Shown here: positions 8,132 to 17,613 of the stretch, piece by piece
Layout of the letters: each line of letters begins with the position of its first letter
Position numbering within the stretch: position 1 is the stretch's first letter
Source: Vulcanisaeta souniana JCM 11219
Lineage (GTDB): Archaea; Thermoproteota; Thermoprotei; Thermoproteales; Thermocladiaceae
Length of the DNA: 64,000 nt
Assembly (NCBI RefSeq): GCF_026000775.1
Contig: NZ_AP026830.1
Location: forward strand, 1,077,056-1,141,055
Direction of reading: 5' to 3'
Translations under genes and position numbers: made by a program
The notes under the pieces: model-generated
Database searches by the model: none
Told to the model about the DNA's origin: nothing
Seen by the model: the letters and a program-made list of their open reading frames with translations, nothing else

Positions 8132-9379
8132 CTAAAGGATCTTCCTAACCAACTCAGCAAGCTTATCAACAAACTTATCGAAGGTTATGTCCCTAACCCT
8201 ATCCAGGCTCCTCATAGAGTAATTACTCCACGCCCTTGAATCCGTCATGAGCTTAGCCAGGGCATCGACTGCCTCATCAACGCCCTCATAGCCAAGCCCA
8301 ACCTCACCATTAAGGGCCAGGTCACTCCACGCACCACCACTCTTATGAACAACCACAGGCAAGCCCCTCGCCATAGCCTCCGCAACGGCAATACCCCAGT
8401 GTTCATTAATAGTTGCATGAAGGAAGACCCTTGATTCATCGAGTAAATTAATCATTTCCTGTCTCGGCACATTCTTCATAAGTATTACATTCGCATTGAG
8501 AATATGCGAAGCACTCGTTCCAACCCTTAAGCCGCTCCTTAACGCTGTCTTTACTAAGTAGTTATAGTAGGATTCAGATGTGCTTGTTCCAGCGCTACCC
8601 ATTATTACTACCCTAGCCTGGGGAACTTCCTTAATTAACTTAGGTACTATATTCTCTAAAACCCAGTGGTAACGTTTCTCCTCGGCGTACCTACCTACCA
8701 TGACTACGTAGGGTCTTCGCTCGTTAAAGGACTTGTTATTACTCGTTATGGGTGAGTTGGGTGGTAATGGCGGGTTAAGGACTATGGGGTCCTCATTAAA
8801 TGCCATCCTTATTATTGACGCGGTCCAATGAGAATTTGTGAGAACAGCTGTGGAGACCTGAAATGGGTTTTCCCTGGCGAATTTATCAAATAACTTTGAG
8901 TATAGCCATGCATATACATTTAATGGAAATCTTGTATACCTCTCGGCCATATACTGATCCTCAGTATAGTAATAGCCGAGACTTGCGTATTTCCGTCTAA
9001 AGGACAGGTCAAGTGGAAAATGAATATATTCGAATAATTTAATGTTCTTTCTCCTTAAATCATTTATTAATGGTTTATAAGTTGGTGAGTCAATAAAGAT
9101 AATCCCTGGGCTATAACGCCTTAAGGCAATCTTAACGGGATACCAAACCAACAACCTCATGTACAATCCAAAGGACCTCAACTTAATGCCCATCGAGATG
9201 CGGGGATAACTAGAGATATCAATACCAAACCAATCAAGGTACTTCCTCGGCTCGAAGTCCGATAATGACGTGAGCACAGGTTGATACCCAGACCTGGCCA
9301 TGGCATGGGCTATCGATGCCATCACCAATTCCCCTCCACCGGGCCTATCCCAGAAGTGATGCGCAATTACTGAATGCAT
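8132..9379 (-). CDS. glycosyltransferase family 4-like
   Basis: About 415 residues from ATG 9379 (MHSVIAHHFWDRPGGGELVM). The open frame extends ~118 codons further, but that part lies antisense to the divergent gene at 9426 and has no GT character. The GT-B fold is clear: N-terminal glycine-rich acceptor loop RPGGGEL, VMVGRYAEEKRYHW starting the donor domain, and the C-terminal HATINEHWGIAVAEAMARG motif with the EX7E glutamates. It probably transfers a sugar to a lipid- or protein-linked glycan on the cytoplasmic side. It belongs to the 8-17 kb glycan cluster. Confidence 0.85.
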   Translation of the reverse strand: MHSVIAHHFWDRPGGGELVMASIAHAMARSGYQPVLTSLSDFEPRKYLDWFGIDISSYPRISMGIKLRSFGLYMRLLVWYPVKIALRRYSPGIIFIDSPTYKPLINDLRRKNIKLFEYIHFPLDLSFRRKYASLGYYYTEDQYMAERYTRFPLNVYAWLYSKLFDKFARENPFQVSTAVLTNSHWTASIIRMAFNEDPIVLNPPLPPNSPITSNNKSFNERRPYVVMVGRYAEEKRYHWVLENIVPKLIKEVPQARVVIMGSAGTSTSESYYNYLVKTALRSGLRVGTSASHILNANVILMKNVPRQEMINLLDESRVFLHATINEHWGIAVAEAMARGLPVVVHKSGGAWSDLALNGEVGLGYEGVDEAVDALAKLMTDSRAWSNYSMRSLDRVRDITFDKFVDKLAELVRKIL

Positions 9380-9425
9380 ATTCCTTAATCTATTTAAATT
9401 CGCGGGACTTGATTTTAAATGCATA

Positions 9426-10382
9426 ATGTGCCATGACATAACAATAGGCGTTTTGGGGAAAAACAGCGCGTGGATTCTCAAGTATAGCATGCAGTCGCTA
9501 AGGAAGGCCGTCCAAGTTATACGTAATAGTGGTATTAACGCCGAGGTTATATACGTGGATGGCGGCTCAACGGATAATTCAAAGGAATTGGTTAGGGATG
9601 CGTTAGGTAATGGGGTGAGGATAATCGATGCGCCCGGATCAAATATACCTGAGGCACGTAATATAGTGATTAGGGAGGCGTCAGGTGATTGCATAGTGTA
9701 TTGGGATAGCGACATAGTGGCGCCTCCATACATATTAACGATGCTGATAAATACAAATAAACCGATAGTATCTACGGTTCGTAGGGACGTTTATGTAAGG
9801 TCGGACGACGAAATACAGGGGATATTAACGAAGGTGATGGACCTAAGGCCTAGGGAACTCATCATGAGGGAGGTCCCATACACTGTGTTTGGCGTGAATT
9901 TATTTAAGAAGGAGGTTTTTGAGAAGGTAGGGCTATTTGATAATAGATTAACACAAGCTGAGGATAGGGATTTCGGAATTAGGGCCTTATGCCACGGCTA
10001 TAAATCATACTTAATAGAGAATGAGATTGTCTATGACATTAATAGGAGGTTTAAGAGCGAGATTCCTATAATAACATCACTGAGACAGTATATGAGGGGT
10101 ATTCATAAGAAGGCTGCAATATATGCATACACTGGGTCAATAAGACAAAAAGGCTTAAGTGGGGCATTCATAGCCTTACACGCAATTACAATAGCTTCAC
10201 TCTTCTTACTACCACCATTATCAGCAGTTGAGTTTTTACCATTGGTATACCAGATATTTAAGTATGGACCACGTAAGGGTGTTGAGATGTGGGTCAAGTC
10301 CCTGGTATTTTACACAATGCTTGGGTTCGCATATCCAGTGGTTAAGCTCAGTAATATATGTAATATACTAAGTAATTGGTGA
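9426..10382 (+). CDS. glycosyltransferase family 2, membrane-associated
   Basis: 318 residues. The GT-A N-terminus shows ITIGVLGKNSAW, VIYVDGGSTDNSKELV, and the metal-binding DSD in IVYWDSDIVAPP. An acidic AEDRDFGIRALCHG corresponds to the catalytic ED region. One or two hydrophobic segments near the C-terminus (about 245-300) probably hold it to the membrane. Its promoter interleaves with that of the divergent GT4 gene: TATATTTAAATT-like DNA at 9391-9400 lies about 30 nt upstream. The next gene starts six bases after its stop. Confidence 0.85.
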   Translation: MCHDITIGVLGKNSAWILKYSMQSLRKAVQVIRNSGINAEVIYVDGGSTDNSKELVRDALGNGVRIIDAPGSNIPEARNIVIREASGDCIVYWDSDIVAPPYILTMLINTNKPIVSTVRRDVYVRSDDEIQGILTKVMDLRPRELIMREVPYTVFGVNLFKKEVFEKVGLFDNRLTQAEDRDFGIRALCHGYKSYLIENEIVYDINRRFKSEIPIITSLRQYMRGIHKKAAIYAYTGSIRQKGLSGAFIALHAITIASLFLLPPLSAVEFLPLVYQIFKYGPRKGVEMWVKSLVFYTMLGFAYPVVKLSNICNILSNW

Positions 10383-10387
10383 TTAGT

Positions 10388-11566
10388 ATGGATAATTACA
10401 ATGAGACAATAGCGTATATAACCGGCTTCAACATAAAATTCTACCCTAGACCACTATTCGTAAAACGCGCATTGAGTGGGTTAGTTAATATATACAGGCT
10501 TAGGACATTCATAGGATATTTCCGAAGTGGAAGTAAGTCGCTAAGTGATACTGCCAAGGCGCAGGTAGCTATAGGGAAAAGGGACATAAATACTTTGCTG
10601 CCAAGGATCCACGATTGCCCGAGGATAGATAAGACCGATATAATGTCTGCGCTGCTTGTCGAGACGCTGTATGTGCCGTTCTTTAGAAAAATACGTGAAA
10701 AGACAATAATAACGTTAAATACCGTGAGTGCACTCGCAGCCATGAGTATTGGCAAAAGAGTCGTTATCGATTTAATGGATTTGTGGTCATGCGATCCTGG
10801 AAAGTTACGCTTAAATGCCTTCGATTATCACGTGCTTAAAAAGGCGTGGCAAGTATGGGCCTGGTCGAAGGCAATAATGGCGTTACTTAAGAGAATCGGA
10901 ATAAGTAATGTGAAGTATGTGCCATTCGGCATAGACTTAGGTCAATTCGATCCGATGAGGGTATCGACGAGCATATTCTTTGAGAGGTATAGGGATCTTG
11001 AGGGTAAGGTGCTCATTGGCTATAGTGGTGGTATGTGGTTTGTGAATGGCAAAGAGAGGATTGGCGTTGAGAAGATAATACGCGCATTCAAGTTAATTGA
11101 GGATAGGGTTAAGGGCGATGCTGTTCTTGTTATGCAGACATCGAGGTCTGTGATACCAATAATTAAGAAGTACGGCATTAAGAACTACGTATACATAAGC
11201 CAAACAAGACTGAGCAATGACCCGTTCAGGCTATCGTTGCTGCGCGCAATGGATATTAAGGTGTTAACCGCCACGAAGTACTTACCAGTGTACTTATCGG
11301 AGAGAACCACGATGTTCCAATACATGGCCGGTGGAGGAGCAATAATAGCTGAGAAAACACCAGGCGCATTAGGCGTCTTAAAGCACATGTATAATGCATA
11401 TGTGGTAAATCTAGACGACATAAACGCAATGGCACAAGCAATGCTAGAACTAATAAATAACAGAAAGTTAATAAATAAACTAGGCACTAATGCAAGGAGG
11501 GACATAGAGACAGAATACAATTGGCACGTAATATCCCATAATATACGGAGTTACTTAGGGCTTTAA
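10388..11566 (+). CDS. glycosyltransferase family 4-like
   Basis: 392 residues from ATG 10388, preceded by GGTGATT, a good ribosome site overlapping the end of the upstream gene; TTG 10376 is less likely. Features of GT-B enzymes: VVIDLMDLWSCDPG, VKYVPFGIDLGQFDP closing the N-domain, LIGYSGGMW opening the donor domain, and YLSERTTMFQYMAGGGAIIAE at the EX7E-like site (Tyr/Glu-containing, partly degenerate). It is coupled to the GT2 upstream. The 3' end overlaps the convergent flavoprotein gene by 12 nt. Confidence 0.8.
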   Translation: MDNYNETIAYITGFNIKFYPRPLFVKRALSGLVNIYRLRTFIGYFRSGSKSLSDTAKAQVAIGKRDINTLLPRIHDCPRIDKTDIMSALLVETLYVPFFRKIREKTIITLNTVSALAAMSIGKRVVIDLMDLWSCDPGKLRLNAFDYHVLKKAWQVWAWSKAIMALLKRIGISNVKYVPFGIDLGQFDPMRVSTSIFFERYRDLEGKVLIGYSGGMWFVNGKERIGVEKIIRAFKLIEDRVKGDAVLVMQTSRSVIPIIKKYGIKNYVYISQTRLSNDPFRLSLLRAMDIKVLTATKYLPVYLSERTTMFQYMAGGGAIIAEKTPGALGVLKHMYNAYVVNLDDINAMAQAMLELINNRKLINKLGTNARRDIETEYNWHVISHNIRSYLGL

Positions 11567-12859
11567 GGACATCCTCTTTATGATATCCTCGTAGATCTTA
11601 TCCGTGTTCCAGTATCTCCAACAACCCCACCTGCCTATTAAGGTTATTCCCTGCTCCTTCACCCAACTAATGACCTCATCCCTGGCCCTATTTGACTCAA
11701 TAGTGTGCACTGGATAACCATACTCATGAAGCCAATATTTAGTAAAAAGAACATCACCTTCATTAACAACGCCCAGCCTTACTAAATCCCTGAGAGCCTT
11801 GTTCATCAGATCTTCCTCATTAACTGTTTCCCATCTGGGTATTGTAATTTCAAGGAGCAATGAGGACCTACCCCTCGGCGCGTTATGCGGACTGTAGTTG
11901 GAGATCCAGGCATACCTATGGAAAACCACATCATCACTAGGCACATAAACCCAATGCTGATTCGGCGCCGGTTTATTAAGGGCTACGCCAATCACGAAAA
12001 CCCTATTATAATCCAGTCTCCTTGATGATCTGATCACAGACTCAGGCGCATCCATGTATGTAACAAGCTCATTAAGTGGAATTGAACTAACAATACTTCT
12101 AGCCTTAATCTTGCCATTTATGACCCACTCGTCACCGACTCTTCTAATGCTCTCAATGACATAACCACTTAAGAATTTAACGCCAAGTGATTGAATTTCC
12201 CTAGCTATGCCATTGTACAGAGACTGAATGCCGCCAATGCTTGGGTAATAAAACACTGCCTGCTCACTATAGCCAATAGTAATTATTCCCATTGCCGACT
12301 TAACCACATCTCTCCAGTTAGGTATTGGAAGCCTACCTGGTGTATAAACCCAATCAACATCAATCTCTCCCAAGTCCCTCTTCCAAACCTTCCTATTATA
12401 GGGAACCAAGTACTTTTCAGCAATCCACTTACCGAAGAATCCGTGTATCCACTCGTTGAGGTTCCTAGGTTTCCAATCGGCCATGCGACTTATCTGAGCC
12501 TCTAAGAAGGTTATCAACGCCTCGACTCTATCCTCAAGCGGAAGCGCGTACAGCCCATTCTCCAGCGGATATAGGACTAGGGCATTGCCAATCCTAATGA
12601 AAGACCTTCTTTCATGCTTGACGAAGCCGTTATTGAGAAAATTCAACATCTTTGAGAGAATCTCCCTATTGCTTGAGAATATTACGTGACTACCGCCAAT
12701 ATCAAAGGTGAATCCATTAACGATCTCACTCCTTAACAATCCGCCTAACCGAGTTAACTTATCAATCACGAGAACATCAGTGCCAGGGAATCTTTGTCTC
12801 AACTCAAGGGCATAAACCAAACCAGCCCAACCACCACCCAAAATAACAATAGAGAACAT
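11555..12859 (-). CDS. FAD-dependent amine-oxidase/UDP-galactopyranose-mutase-like flavoprotein
   Basis: 434 residues. The N-terminus carries the Rossmann dinucleotide motif VILGGGWAGLVYALELRQ, then VIDKLTRLGGLLRSE and FDIGGSHVIF, as in protoporphyrinogen oxidase-like proteins and UDP-galactopyranose mutases. The C-terminus has the second FAD contact ITLIGRWGCWRYWNTD. Since it sits inside a glycosyltransferase cluster, a role in nucleotide-sugar or glycan modification is more likely than haem synthesis; this is inference. It appears to share promoter DNA with the divergent gene at 12919. Confidence 0.75.
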   Translation of the reverse strand: MFSIVILGGGWAGLVYALELRQRFPGTDVLVIDKLTRLGGLLRSEIVNGFTFDIGGSHVIFSSNREILSKMLNFLNNGFVKHERRSFIRIGNALVLYPLENGLYALPLEDRVEALITFLEAQISRMADWKPRNLNEWIHGFFGKWIAEKYLVPYNRKVWKRDLGEIDVDWVYTPGRLPIPNWRDVVKSAMGIITIGYSEQAVFYYPSIGGIQSLYNGIAREIQSLGVKFLSGYVIESIRRVGDEWVINGKIKARSIVSSIPLNELVTYMDAPESVIRSSRRLDYNRVFVIGVALNKPAPNQHWVYVPSDDVVFHRYAWISNYSPHNAPRGRSSLLLEITIPRWETVNEEDLMNKALRDLVRLGVVNEGDVLFTKYWLHEYGYPVHTIESNRARDEVISWVKEQGITLIGRWGCWRYWNTDKIYEDIIKRMSLKP

Positions 12860-12879
12860 ACAATCACAATATCATAACT

Positions 12880-12896
12880 AAATAAATAAATATAAG
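12880..12896. promoter_or_regulatory. shared A/T promoter element for divergent genes
   Basis: AAATAAATAAATATAAG lies about 27 nt from both start codons (ATG 12859 minus, ATG 12919 plus). The boxes for the two directions overlap within these bases. Confidence 0.4.
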
Positions 12897-12918
12897 CAGT
12901 ATGCTTAAGCTTGCTCTG

Positions 12919-13776
12919 ATGGTTAGCGTTTGTTTTGTGACTTTTACTAGGAATTCTGGTTGTTGGTTAAGGGGTTTGCTTGATAATGTTGTTGATATTG
13001 TCGATGAAGTTGTGGTTGTTGATGGTTACTCAAGTGATGACACTGTGGAGATCGCCAAGTCCTACGGCGCTAGGGTGTTTCAAAGGAAACCGAGGGGTTA
13101 CGTAGAGCCCGATAGGATGTTCGCAATAAGACAATGCAACAATGATTGGGTACTCTACTTAGATACTGACGAAAGACTTAACACGAGGCTCAGGAGGGAT
13201 TTGAAAGAGATAATTGATAAAGCCATAAAGAATAATTACTCGGCAGTAATGATAAATAGGTACAATTACCACATTAAATCAGGGAATTTCATATTCGATG
13301 CCGGATTCCCAGACCCACAAATCCGGATATTCAATAAATACAGAGTTGAATATAAAGGCATAATTCATGAATTTCCAAAAGTTCATGGAAGGATAATGAA
13401 ACTAGCGCCAGAATACGCTATAATACACCTAGTGAATGACTTAACACCATTAAATAAAAAAGATGTGATATACGCTTATGTGGAGAGACTGGATCACACA
13501 TATAAAAGATCAAGACTTTACTCGGCATTCACCCACTTAAAGCCATTCACAATATTAAGTGCATGGGTAATACTTTATGGTTACTTCACCGTGAGGCAAT
13601 TAATGGCGAGAAAGCCTGTAAATATAGTAGGCCTTATGAACAATCTACGTGTAGCCCTTTACAAACACCTGGCACTACTACTAATAGTAACGCGTGGAAG
13701 GAAGCTTGATAGAATAGCAAATGCAATAAACGAACACGGATTAATAAAACTACTAGAACACAGCGAAATAACGTAA
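12919..13776 (+). CDS. glycosyltransferase family 2 (WaaE-like)
   Basis: 285 residues from ATG 12919 (MVSVCFVTFTRNSGCWLRGL). The upstream ATG 12901 lies too near the TATA element. Motifs: VVVVDGYSSDDTVEIA, the RNxA-like AIRQCNNDWVLYLDTDER with a DTD metal site, and DPQIRIFNKYRVEYKGIIHE, all typical of the WaaE/KdtX-type inverting GT2 group. A C-terminal hydrophobic helix lies at about 210-235. It is likely cytoplasmic and membrane-peripheral, adding a hexose to a surface glycan. Confidence 0.8.
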   Translation: MVSVCFVTFTRNSGCWLRGLLDNVVDIVDEVVVVDGYSSDDTVEIAKSYGARVFQRKPRGYVEPDRMFAIRQCNNDWVLYLDTDERLNTRLRRDLKEIIDKAIKNNYSAVMINRYNYHIKSGNFIFDAGFPDPQIRIFNKYRVEYKGIIHEFPKVHGRIMKLAPEYAIIHLVNDLTPLNKKDVIYAYVERLDHTYKRSRLYSAFTHLKPFTILSAWVILYGYFTVRQLMARKPVNIVGLMNNLRVALYKHLALLLIVTRGRKLDRIANAINEHGLIKLLEHSEIT

Positions 13777-13837
13777 TCATTTAAAGCGTTATTATTTTAA
13801 AACATGTATTAGCATCACACCTCGGGTTAGGGCGTCT

Positions 13838-14887
13838 GTGGTTTGGCTTAATTATAATAGTATGGGGTTTATTGATGTGGCTTTGAGGAGTCTTGGGTCT
13901 TTTCTAAACCTTGATTTTGATGGTTATGAGTTGGTTGTTGATAATGCCTCGAGTGACGGTAGTTTTGAGCGTATTAAGAAATTCATTGAGGAGAAGAGGC
14001 CGGGTGGTGTTAGGGTGAAGGTAGTACGCAATGAGAGGAACCTCGGGTATGCCGGCGGCATGAACGTTGGCTGGGAAGCCAGGGACCCAGACTCGAAGTA
14101 CGTAGCCTTTGTGAACAACGACCTAATACCAACACCACAATCACTAACCAAACTAATCGAGTACATGGAGGGAGACGAGAAGATAGCAGCAACAAACGGA
14201 CTAATAAAATACCCAGACGGGAAGACCATTTATGCGGCTGGTTGGGCTGTTGATGATATATTAACTGGCATTGGTGTATGTAATGGACGGGGGTTAGCTG
14301 ATTGTTCCACTGTTGATAAGCCTCATCTCGTCACTTACGCCGATGGTTCTTACATGGTTGTTAGGGTCAGCGCCATTAAGGCGGTCGGTTTTGATGGTAA
14401 GCCCTTTATTAATGAGACGTTCTTATACGCTGATGATGCATTGCTAGGCATTAGGTTGTGGAACCTTGGATACTCCTCATACTATGTACCTGTCGAAGCC
14501 GGCATTCACCACGCATCATTGACCACGAAGAGCACGGGCTTTATTAGGTATTACCCAATTAGGGCTAAGTTTATCATGTATGCCATGATTAGGACCTCGC
14601 ATAATAATGTGCTACCCATTTACCATGCTAGGATTAAGTGGTCCTCCTGGCTCCTATGTAATGCAGGCCTTGGTCAATACTGTACGATGTATAAAGCCGT
14701 TACTGATGGCTGGGAATTAGGGATGAGGTTCAGGAATAGATATGGATTCCTCGACTTGAACAAAGCGCCGCATATTAAGTTACCAACCTATGTAGTGATG
14801 GCTCATGTATTCTTCCCAATAAGGTCAACATTCCTAAGGAATAGATTTGTAACCCACGATGATTTAATGCTTGATGAGTTAGGTTAG
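13838..14887 (+). CDS. glycosyltransferase family 2 (rhamnosyltransferase-like)
   Basis: 349 residues from GTG 13838 (MVWLNYNSMGFIDVALRSLG). No ATG/GTG/TTG in frame lies further upstream, although the reading frame continues as ITPRVRAS before it. GT-A features: LVVDNASSDGSFERI, RNLGYAGGMNVGW, the DxD equivalent VNNDLIPTP, and NETFLYADDALLGIRLWNLG near the catalytic base. The closest described relatives are rhamnosyl/galactofuranosyl transferases of polysaccharide loci. Two Cys residues occur near SSWLLCNAGLGQYC. Confidence 0.8.
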   Translation: MVWLNYNSMGFIDVALRSLGSFLNLDFDGYELVVDNASSDGSFERIKKFIEEKRPGGVRVKVVRNERNLGYAGGMNVGWEARDPDSKYVAFVNNDLIPTPQSLTKLIEYMEGDEKIAATNGLIKYPDGKTIYAAGWAVDDILTGIGVCNGRGLADCSTVDKPHLVTYADGSYMVVRVSAIKAVGFDGKPFINETFLYADDALLGIRLWNLGYSSYYVPVEAGIHHASLTTKSTGFIRYYPIRAKFIMYAMIRTSHNNVLPIYHARIKWSSWLLCNAGLGQYCTMYKAVTDGWELGMRFRNRYGFLDLNKAPHIKLPTYVVMAHVFFPIRSTFLRNRFVTHDDLMLDELG

Positions 14888-14942
14888 TGCGTCTTTCCAA
14901 AGGGGTTTAGTTTTTATGGGGGTTTCCTTGGTTTAGGTTGTT

Positions 14943-15821
14943 ATGTCCGTGTTCCCATTTGGCAGTGTTGTTGAGGTTAAGCCTGTACTCGTTGGTGTTG
15001 CTAATTATGCGGTTTGGGGCTCTGTTTTTAGGGATTTTGATGGTTCAATTGGTTTGTATGCCTCTGTTTGTGGTGGTCCTCGGGATTGTTCCATTGTTTT
15101 TTATAGGTCGCTTGATGGTTTTTCGTTTAAGGAGGTCGGGACAGTCATTGATGATGGGTTAACCGCGGCGCCCTTTAGGTTTGGTGACTCGTACTACCTC
15201 GTCTATGTGGATAGGAAGAGGGGTAATAGGGTTAGGCTCGCCGTTTCGAGGACCCCGGACTCCGGCTTTAGGGATGAGGCGATAATCGCAACGCCTCAGG
15301 TCTTTGGTAACGCGACCGAGGTTGACCTTGGGTGTAACGTGTACATGAGGGGCCCCATGGTTGACTTGGTGGTGAGTAACATACTGCCATACCCAAGGAG
15401 CCTATACCTACTTAGGTTCTCCATTAGTGGTAACTTCATAACCGTGAAGTCCCTGGTCAATGGGTTCGGCGTCCCAGGTCCCTGGCACAGCCTGCATAAT
15501 GCCTCCGTGTATAGGGTTGGCGATTCGTACTACCTATTGTCAGCATCCAATGACTACTCGCAGAAGCCGTATAGGGGCTACATAGTTGCCTTCGTCATGG
15601 ATTACCCATACAATATCGGTGATTCGCTCAGGTACGTACTCATTGACGCAACCCAACTATCCAAGTTATTCATTGGTAGGGAGACCGTGCTTGGTGCCGA
15701 CACGCCATCGCTACTAATGAGGAATGACGACGCCCTATTATATCTAAGCGTCGTGGATAGGGGCGGTGGTCCCTGGAACCTATATGTGGTTAAGTATAAA
15801 AGTGAGCGTTATGCATTCTAG
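14943..15821 (+). CDS. predicted five-bladed beta-propeller protein (GH43/GH32-like)
   Basis: 292 residues, no signal peptide. Recurrent blade-like units carry DSYYLVYVD, DSYYLLSASND and DDALLYLSVVD, with APFRFG and WHSLHNASVYRVG at blade starts. This arrangement is typical of GH43/GH32/GH130 five-bladed propellers, but I cannot point to a secure catalytic triad. It lies between glycosyltransferases and an ATP-grasp gene, twelve bases from the latter, so it probably acts on a sugar or glycan intermediate inside the cell. TATA-like GTTTTTATGG lies about 28 nt upstream. Confidence 0.5.
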   Translation: MSVFPFGSVVEVKPVLVGVANYAVWGSVFRDFDGSIGLYASVCGGPRDCSIVFYRSLDGFSFKEVGTVIDDGLTAAPFRFGDSYYLVYVDRKRGNRVRLAVSRTPDSGFRDEAIIATPQVFGNATEVDLGCNVYMRGPMVDLVVSNILPYPRSLYLLRFSISGNFITVKSLVNGFGVPGPWHSLHNASVYRVGDSYYLLSASNDYSQKPYRGYIVAFVMDYPYNIGDSLRYVLIDATQLSKLFIGRETVLGADTPSLLMRNDDALLYLSVVDRGGGPWNLYVVKYKSERYAF

Positions 15822-15832
15822 AGCTGAGAGGA

Positions 15833-16933
15833 ATGCGTAGTGCCAGGGTATTGATTACAGGCATTGGTGGTATTGGCGGTGTTAACTTCGTCAATGCCCT
15901 AAGACTCGCAGAGAGGCAGGTTGACTTAAGGCTGTACCTAGTGGGTACTGACCATAACCCATACTACATACACTTCGCCAATGTCGATGCCAGGTACAGG
16001 ACGCCGCGGCATGATGACCCAACCTTCCTAAGCACCCTACTCGACATAATTAAGAGGCACGGCATTGAGTTCCTCCACCCACACCCAAGCGTTGATGCTA
16101 ACGTGGTGGCGAGCAATAGGGGTTTGTTCGATTCCATCAATGTGAGGGCGTACCTACCAAGCCCGGAGTCCATAGCCCCCGACAAGGCGTTGATCGCCGA
16201 TAAGATGATTAAGGCTGGGGTGCCCGCGCCGAGGACCATGAGTATTAAGGTCCTTGATGATATCGATGAGGCGTTCTCTAGGCTGGGAAGCCCACTGTGG
16301 ATAAGGGCTAGGCGTGGTGCGGGTGGTAGGCTTAGTCTCAGGGTTAATAACCCTGAGGAGGCGAAGCTCTGGGTTAGGTTGAACGTGCTCCAGAGCAGGG
16401 CATCCATTGAGGATTTCATAATCCAGGAGTACCTACCGGGTAGGGACGTGGCCTTCGACTCACTGTGGTACAGGGGCAGGTTGATTACGTCCTACGCCAG
16501 GGAACGCATCGAGTACCCATTCAAGCATATATCGCTGTCTGGGATAACGGGCACACCCTCGGTGGCTAGGACAATAAGCGATGAGGAGGTCAATAAGGTG
16601 GGTGTGAGAGCGGTACTGGCGCTTGACCCTGAACCCCATGGCTTCTACTCAGTTGATCTTAAGGAGGACCTCAATGGTAGGTTTAGGGTTACCGAGGTTG
16701 ACGGTAAGTGGCACACAACGGCACCGCTCTGGGGCCTCTCAATGGCAAGGGCTTACCAAGACCCAAGATACAATCTGGCGTATGTCTACCTGGCTCTTGG
16801 CATGTGGGATGAACTGCCCTGGGATCTGCCTCAGTATGACCTATTCCCAAGCGATCACTACCTAATTAGGCAGATGGACAGTGGCGTATTACTAATGCGT
16901 GGAAGGGATGGTAACCTATGGAGGATACTATAA
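15833..16933 (+). CDS. ATP-grasp ligase (carbamoyl-phosphate-synthase-like)
   Basis: 366 residues; GAGAGG precedes the ATG. It starts with a Rossmann-type preATP-grasp segment, VLITGIGGIGGVNFVNALRLA, then HPHPSVDANVV. The ATP-grasp domain follows: PSPESIAPDKALIADKMIKAGVPAPRT, LWIRARRGAGGRLSL, FIIQEYLPGRDVAFD and the metal-binding region HGFYSVDLKED...VTEVDGKWH. Enzymes of this kind join a carboxylate to an amine or thiol. Its place in a glycan cluster suggests amino-acid or acyl decoration of a sugar or cofactor. It overlaps the HAD gene by 16 nt, so the two likely function together. Confidence 0.75.
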   Translation: MRSARVLITGIGGIGGVNFVNALRLAERQVDLRLYLVGTDHNPYYIHFANVDARYRTPRHDDPTFLSTLLDIIKRHGIEFLHPHPSVDANVVASNRGLFDSINVRAYLPSPESIAPDKALIADKMIKAGVPAPRTMSIKVLDDIDEAFSRLGSPLWIRARRGAGGRLSLRVNNPEEAKLWVRLNVLQSRASIEDFIIQEYLPGRDVAFDSLWYRGRLITSYARERIEYPFKHISLSGITGTPSVARTISDEEVNKVGVRAVLALDPEPHGFYSVDLKEDLNGRFRVTEVDGKWHTTAPLWGLSMARAYQDPRYNLAYVYLALGMWDELPWDLPQYDLFPSDHYLIRQMDSGVLLMRGRDGNLWRIL

Positions 16934-17475
16934 CCAACTACGCATTGGTCCTCGACTTTGACGGTGTAATAACCAGGCTAAACATTGATTGGAAATCACT
17001 GAGGGAGGAACTCAGTAAGTACCTGGGCATTAGGGTCGTGAGCATAAACAAACTCTTTGAGGAGACCTACGGAACGCAAACCTTCTGGTTGGCGCATGAA
17101 TTCGTGGAGAGGCACGAACTAGAGGCTGTAGAAACAAGCGAGCTGAATAATGGAATTAGGGAAGTGGTTACGTACTTCCCAGGCATTAAGTACATAGCAA
17201 CGCTGCAGTCCGAGAGAGCAGTAATGAAGTTCCTGGAGAGGTATGAACTACTGAACACCTTTAGGGAGGTTCTTGGCAGACCAAGGTTTGCAAGTAAAGA
17301 GCAGGAACTTAAGTACATAATAAACACGGTGAGCCCAGGTAGGGTGATATTCATAGATGATTCACGGCAAAACATAGAAACCTGCAGAGGGCTTGGAATT
17401 AAGTACTGCATTCACATGAGAAATTACCCGGGGGTCGAGCACATCATTAAGTTATTAAGGGAAATACTGCATTAA
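16918..17475 (+). CDS. HAD-superfamily hydrolase
   Basis: 185 residues. Motif I is LVLDFDGVITRLNIDW with the nucleophile Asp, motif II is in YIATLQSER, and motif III/IV is GRVIFIDDSRQNIETC. The cap is small and helical. The sequence fits a phosphatase or phosphoglycolate-phosphatase-like HAD enzyme. The start codon ATG 16918 lies within the end of the ATP-grasp gene, so expression is coupled. It probably removes a phosphate from a metabolite of the same pathway. Confidence 0.8.
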   Translation: MEDTITNYALVLDFDGVITRLNIDWKSLREELSKYLGIRVVSINKLFEETYGTQTFWLAHEFVERHELEAVETSELNNGIREVVTYFPGIKYIATLQSERAVMKFLERYELLNTFREVLGRPRFASKEQELKYIINTVSPGRVIFIDDSRQNIETCRGLGIKYCIHMRNYPGVEHIIKLLREILH

Positions 17476-17520
17476 GGGCAGATCGTGGTTTTACCTCAAG
17501 CCCTGCTTTAATCTAGAAAG

Positions 17521-17543
17521 TAGGGCGTTGAGGCTTCGCCCTA
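17521..17543. other. perfect 7-bp hairpin
   Basis: TAGGGCG (17521-17527), a 9-nt loop, then CGCCCTA (17537-17543), in the 138-nt gap after the HAD gene. It could be a transcript-end structure; there is no T-run directly after it. Confidence 0.35.
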
Positions 17544-17613
17544 TGTACATTGGGTGTTGGGTGACCATGCGTAAGGGTTAATAGGTTGTGTCTGGTGGTT
17601 TGGGTGGCTTTAT

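Noticed and set aside
9380-9733. N-terminal extension of the GT4 protein
   Set aside because: It overlaps the start of a real divergent glycosyltransferase and contains no GT-B sequence; the fold begins at ATG 9379.
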